Part shown: piece by piece, positions 5,402 to 8,086 of the stretch | How the letters are laid out: each line of letters starts with the position of its first letter | Numbering within the stretch: position 1 is the stretch's first letter | Assembly: GCA_021781255.1 (NCBI GenBank) | Contig: JAJXXG010000554.1 | Coordinates: 1 to 8,086 of the forward strand | DNA: 8,086 bases | DNA from: Acidobacteriota bacterium | Lineage (GTDB): Bacteria > Acidobacteriota > Terriglobia > Terriglobales > Acidobacteriaceae | Reading direction: 5' to 3' | Made by a program: the position numbers and the translations under genes | Notes under the pieces: generated by a model | The model's database searches: none | What the model was told of the DNA's origin: nothing | The model's input: only the letters and a program-made list of their open reading frames with translations

Positions 5402-7468
5402 ATGGCAGTGAAGAAAAAGACAGAGCCGGCTGCGAAGCCGTCTAAAAGAGTTCCGTTAACAGCGAAGACCGAGGCCGTCACGAAAAAGGCGGATGCCGCC
5501 GGCAAAAAAGCTGCGGCCAAAGCAGAAAAGCCGAAAGCGGCAAAAAAAGCGTCCGCGAAGAAGAGCGCAGCCACGGTCAGGAAAGCACCCGCCAAATCCA
5601 AGGTCACCTCCGCAAAAGGCCAGAGGAAATCCGTCAAGCTAAAGCCGGACGCTGAGTACCATATCGGCGATCCCGTTCTCGATCCCATCGGCGACGAGAC
5701 CGACGGTGAGGGCCGGACTTCTTTCCTCGAAATCGAGGAGATTTCATCGGCGGAGACGGATGCATACAGCGGCGGATCGGCTCTTTTCGAGGCCGAATCA
5801 GACGACGAGACCGTAGTCGAGGAAATGGCGGAGGACGACACCCGGCTATTGGACGATTTGCTGCCGCCGGAAGAAGACGAGGCCGAGACGGATAAGGAAT
5901 CTCGCCCTGCGCCCAACCCCGAGCGGCTGCAGAAGATTTTGTCGCAGGCAGGTATCGCCAGCCGCCGCCACGCTGAGGAGCTCATCGTTGCGGGCCGCGT
6001 GATGGTCAACGGAAAGGTGGTCACCGCGCTGGGCTCAAAGGCCGATCTTGCCCACGACCATATCCGCGTTGACGGCAAGCTGCTGCACGGCGCCGAGCGG
6101 CATCGCTACTTTATGCTCAACAAGCCGCGCGGCTACGTCACCACCATGAGCGATCCTGAGGGCCGTCCCACGGTGATGGGGTTTTTCTCCGGCGCGCGCG
6201 AGCGGGTCTATCCCGTCGGGCGGCTCGACTTTCAGAGCGAAGGCCTCCTGCTTTTGACCAATGACGGCGAGCTGGCAAATCTCCTGACCAAAGCAGGATC
6301 AGGCGTGGAAAAGACCTACCTCGTCAAAGTCGCGGGCCAGCCCTCCCCCGAACAGTTGGAGCGCCTCCGCGACGGCGTTGCCATTGAGAAGGGCGCGCCC
6401 GGGTCGGAACGGGTGCGTACGGCTCCAGCGCGTGTCCAGCAGGTGCGCGAGGGCGAGAATCCCTGGTTCGAAGTGGTGCTGATCGAGGGCCGCAATCGCG
6501 AGCTCAGAAAGATGTTTGCCGCCATTGGACACTTTGCGGAGAAGATTCGCCGCGTGGGCTACGGACCGCTCATGCTCGACGTGGAGCCGGGCAAGATGCG
6601 TGAGCTGACGGTGGAGGAAGTAGGCGCTCTCAGGCTGACGGCCGAGGGCCGTATGAAGCCGCGCCGCATCCGGGCCACACAGATGCTGCCCAAGGATGCG
6701 GGCATTGCGGCCGAGCAGCGCGCGGACAAGCGCGGCGGCCGGGGCGGCAGAGGTTTTGTGCGGCGTGGCGATACAGACCGGCCTCCTCAGGCGCGGAAGG
6801 AGTTTCGCGGCCAGCGCCCATTCGGGCGCGGTGAGTCGCGCTTCGCCGGGCGAGAGCACGAGGGAGTTGAGCCGCGTGGCGAGCAGACTGAGTTGCGCGG
6901 CGGCCGGCAGCAGGGCTTCGGCGGTGGATGGCGGCGCGAGAAAGACGAGAGATCGCTCAACGGCAACTCCCGCGCACCGTTCAGGTCAGGCCGTCAGCGG
7001 CCCGATGTGGACCGCGAGGCAACCTCGGCCCAGAGCGGCGAATTCAAACCCCGCGGAGAGTTCAAGCCTCGCGGCGAGTTCAAACCTCGTGGAGAATTCA
7101 AACCCCGCGGTGAGTTCAAGCCTCGCGGAGAATTCAAGCCCCGTGGCGAGTTCAAGCCTCGCGGCGAATTCAAGCCTCGCGGCGAATTCAAGCCCCGTGG
7201 CGAATTCAAACCCCGTGGAGAATTCAAGCCTCGTGGTGAATTCAAACCCCGTGGAGAATTCAAGCCTCGCGGTGAGTTCAAACCCCGCGGCGAATCTAAG
7301 CCTCGTGGCGATTTCGGCGGCAAGCCGCCGCAATCCGGGAGTGGGGGCAAACGGAACTTCGGCGGCAAGCCGGGAGGTTTCGGAAGATCGCGTGGCGCGG
7401 GCGGAGGTGGAGCGAAGCGCGGTTTTTCGCGGCCCGACGCGCGGCGCAGTGGGCGGAAGCGCGATTGA
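5402..7468 (+). CDS. rluB: RluB-type 23S rRNA pseudouridine synthase with long disordered tails
   Basis: This 688-residue protein contains an RsuA/RluB-family core, which isomerises a uridine to pseudouridine in rRNA (23S helix 89 region for RluB). The S4 RNA-binding domain spans about 173-232 (ERLQKILSQAGIASRRHAEE at 174-193), and the catalytic domain about 235-425: MLNKPRGYVTT (238-248), VGRLDFQSEGLLLLTNDGEL (272-291) with catalytic Asp276 (bases 6227-6229), and GRNRELRKMF (363-372). The core is normal, but three additions more than double its usual size of about 250-300 residues: a Lys/Ala-rich histone-H1-like N-tail (1-81), an acidic linker (about 98-168), and an Arg/Gly-rich C-tail (about 418-688) holding 15 hexapeptide repeats from residue 546. 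The tails are probably disordered and the basic ones may bind RNA (inference). RluB is favoured over RsuA or RluE/F by the scpB linkage; the exact target uridine is not proven. Confidence 0.9.
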   Translation: MAVKKKTEPAAKPSKRVPLTAKTEAVTKKADAAGKKAAAKAEKPKAAKKASAKKSAATVRKAPAKSKVTSAKGQRKSVKLKPDAEYHIGDPVLDPIGDETDGEGRTSFLEIEEISSAETDAYSGGSALFEAESDDETVVEEMAEDDTRLLDDLLPPEEDEAETDKESRPAPNPERLQKILSQAGIASRRHAEELIVAGRVMVNGKVVTALGSKADLAHDHIRVDGKLLHGAERHRYFMLNKPRGYVTTMSDPEGRPTVMGFFSGARERVYPVGRLDFQSEGLLLLTNDGELANLLTKAGSGVEKTYLVKVAGQPSPEQLERLRDGVAIEKGAPGSERVRTAPARVQQVREGENPWFEVVLIEGRNRELRKMFAAIGHFAEKIRRVGYGPLMLDVEPGKMRELTVEEVGALRLTAEGRMKPRRIRATQMLPKDAGIAAEQRADKRGGRGGRGFVRRGDTDRPPQARKEFRGQRPFGRGESRFAGREHEGVEPRGEQTELRGGRQQGFGGGWRREKDERSLNGNSRAPFRSGRQRPDVDREATSAQSGEFKPRGEFKPRGEFKPRGEFKPRGEFKPRGEFKPRGEFKPRGEFKPRGEFKPRGEFKPRGEFKPRGEFKPRGEFKPRGEFKPRGESKPRGDFGGKPPQSGSGGKRNFGGKPGGFGRSRGAGGGGAKRGFSRPDARRSGRKRD
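7037..7306 (+). repeat. 15 tandem 18-nt units encoding GEFKPR inside rluB
   Basis: Fifteen in-frame 18-bp units run without interruption. Fourteen encode exactly GEFKPR and the last encodes GESKPR (TTC to TCT at its third codon); a decayed unit beginning GDF follows at 7307. The DNA varies almost only at wobble sites: GGC/GGA/GGT, GAA/GAG, AAA/AAG, CCC/CCT, CGC/CGT, whereas TTC is constant in units 1-14. Nine units contain GAATTC. Each hexapeptide carries two basic residues, one acidic and one aromatic, giving a regular charged, flexible polymer. It is a coding minisatellite, not a CRISPR array: there are no spacers. Confidence 0.97.
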
Positions 7469-7473
7469 GCGCG

Positions 7474-7485
7474 CGGCGATCGCCG
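7474..7485 (+). terminator. GC-rich palindrome after rluB (weak terminator candidate)
   Basis: CGGCGATCGCCG is a perfect 12-bp palindrome 5 nt beyond the rluB stop, followed by TTCTTGT. As RNA it could form only a 4-bp stem with a GATC loop plus a possible G-U pair, so termination would be weak. Its core also equals the cyanobacterial HIP1 octamer context, but one copy in GC-rich DNA has no significance. Confidence 0.2.
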
Positions 7486-7530
7486 TTCTTGTCCCAGAAG
7501 CGAGGGGCGCGAAGATTGCAGCATTTCCTG

Positions 7531-7536
7531 GAGAGG
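7531..7536 (+). promoter_or_regulatory. Shine-Dalgarno sequence fixing the cupin start
   Basis: GAGAGG ends 6 nt before the ATG at 7543. This spacing, plus the signal peptide that begins at that ATG, decides against the longer frame starting with TTG at 7465, which overlaps the rluB stop codon. Confidence 0.6.
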
Positions 7537-7542
7537 TTGTCG

Positions 7543-7974
7543 ATGACCGTACGTTCTCTGAGCGTGTGCCTCCTGGCATGCGCAGTTCATCTACCCGCGC
7601 AATCTGCCCCCGCCAATCCGCTCGCGCATTCGCAGGTCTTTGCGTTGAACGCAATGCGCGCAACCACGGCCCCCAACGGCGTTGTGGGCCGCAAGGTCTT
7701 CTCTGGAACGCTCGCTACCGGCGAGGCCGTTGCCGTGCACGAGACCACGCAGCCTGCTGGAGCACCGCCCAGCCCCATGCATCGTATCGGGCACTCTGAG
7801 GTCATCGTGGTGGTGGAGGGTACGATCGAATTCGACCACGACGAAAAAGCGGAGCGCGCCGGCCAGGGCAGCGTAGTGTATGTCGCCAGCGGAACCCTGC
7901 ACTTCATCAGGAACGTCGGCAGCGGTCCGGCAACATATGTTGTGGTGCAAGTCGGCGGCGATACCAGGCAATAA
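7543..7974 (+). CDS. Small exported cupin-domain protein
   Basis: The 143-residue product begins MTVRSLSVCLLACAVHLPAQ, a short basic n-region plus hydrophobic core, so a Sec signal peptide with cleavage near residues 21-24 is likely; LLAC (10-13) loosely resembles a lipobox but fits it poorly. The rest is one cupin_2-like beta-barrel. Cupin motif 1 is MHRIGHSEVIVVVEG (79-93) with His80 and Glu86; motif 2 is GSVVYVASGTLHFIRN (109-124) with His120 and Asn124. The usual second metal His of motif 1 is Ile82, while His84 lies two residues on, so metal binding may be altered. Cupins range from dioxygenases and isomerases to sugar or ligand binders, and nothing here identifies the substrate. It sits 74 nt after rluB and could be read through from it, but a functional link is doubtful. 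Confidence 0.85.
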   Translation: MTVRSLSVCLLACAVHLPAQSAPANPLAHSQVFALNAMRATTAPNGVVGRKVFSGTLATGEAVAVHETTQPAGAPPSPMHRIGHSEVIVVVEGTIEFDHDEKAERAGQGSVVYVASGTLHFIRNVGSGPATYVVVQVGGDTRQ

Positions 7975-7975
7975 T

Positions 7976-7996
7976 CGGGCCGCAAGGCTTCGCCCG
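7976..7996 (+). terminator. Possible stem-loop after the cupin gene
   Basis: CGGGC (7976-7980) and GCCCG (7992-7996) can pair, with an inner AAG/CTT match in the 11-nt loop, starting one base after the cupin stop. There is no T-run, so only a weak or Rho-assisted end is suggested. The remaining bases to 8086 hold nothing I can recognise; a minus-strand frame covering the cupin gene and part of this tail looks like a shadow. Confidence 0.2.
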
Positions 7997-8086
7997 CGCA
8001 TCGCGCCGTCAAGTCTCTCCATGGATGGGTTCGGTTGCTTCTGCGCCGGGGCGCTCGATCCGCCACGCCGGCCGCGGGCGATCGGC

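Noticed and set aside
7037..7306. CRISPR array
   Set aside because: Repeats are contiguous, in frame and coding, with no unique spacers and no cas genes.
7475..7484. HIP1-like GGCGATCGCC
   Set aside because: A single copy in GC-rich DNA; HIP1 is meaningful only when strongly over-represented, as in cyanobacteria.
7465..7542. TTG start overlapping the rluB stop, adding 26 residues to the cupin
   Set aside because: It would bury the signal peptide inside the protein and has no good ribosome binding site; the ATG at 7543 has both.
6986..7663. Two minus-strand frames with periodic peptide repeats
   Set aside because: Artefacts of the same 18-nt array read backwards; no independent start signal or domain.
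6696..7799. Long + frame overlapping rluB, with Asn/Ser-rich repeats
   Set aside because: The 18-nt repeat is a multiple of three with no stops in this frame, so it stays open automatically; rluB in the other frame has conserved domains.

Overview
All credible genes in this window lie on the + strand. It is GC-rich and densely coded, and it looks like ordinary chromosome of a free-living bacterium. The style of the proteins suggests an Acidobacteriota (Terriglobia) genome: a xylosidase-type GH3 enzyme with a PA14 insert, an scpB-rluB pair whose products carry long charged tails, and a small exported cupin. That assignment is inferred from protein features, not from a marker gene. I see no rRNA, tRNA, CRISPR array, integrase or insertion sequence.

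Layout. (1) 1-2207: 3' part of a GH3 beta-xylosidase/beta-glucosidase-type gene whose start lies upstream of the window; a strong stem-loop terminator follows. (2) 2208-2652: a 445-bp interval, unusually long here. It holds several perfect inverted repeats, an 11-bp-phased Pho-box-like element, and a 46-codon reading frame whose TGA overlaps the next ATG (TGATG). (3) 2653-4269: PitA-type phosphate/metal-phosphate transporter with an extra N-terminal membrane segment. (4) 4389-5387 and 5402-7468: scpB and an rluB-type 23S rRNA pseudouridine synthase, 14 nt apart and almost certainly one operon. Both proteins are swollen by low-complexity sequence: ScpB has an acidic insert inside its first winged helix and an acidic tail, while RluB has a Lys/Ala-rich N-tail, an acidic linker and an Arg/Gly-rich C-tail containing 15 tandem GEFKPR hexapeptides. 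(5) 7543-7974: small exported cupin with an altered metal motif. (6) 7975-8086: no gene recognised.

Functionally these are separate modules: plant-polysaccharide breakdown, phosphate uptake, chromosome condensation plus ribosome modification, and an exported cupin. The features most worth attention are the GEFKPR array (almost invariant protein over heavily varied synonymous codons), the small ORF coupled to pit with its structured leader, and the disordered additions to ScpB and RluB. I found no clear sign of a wholly new multi-gene system.
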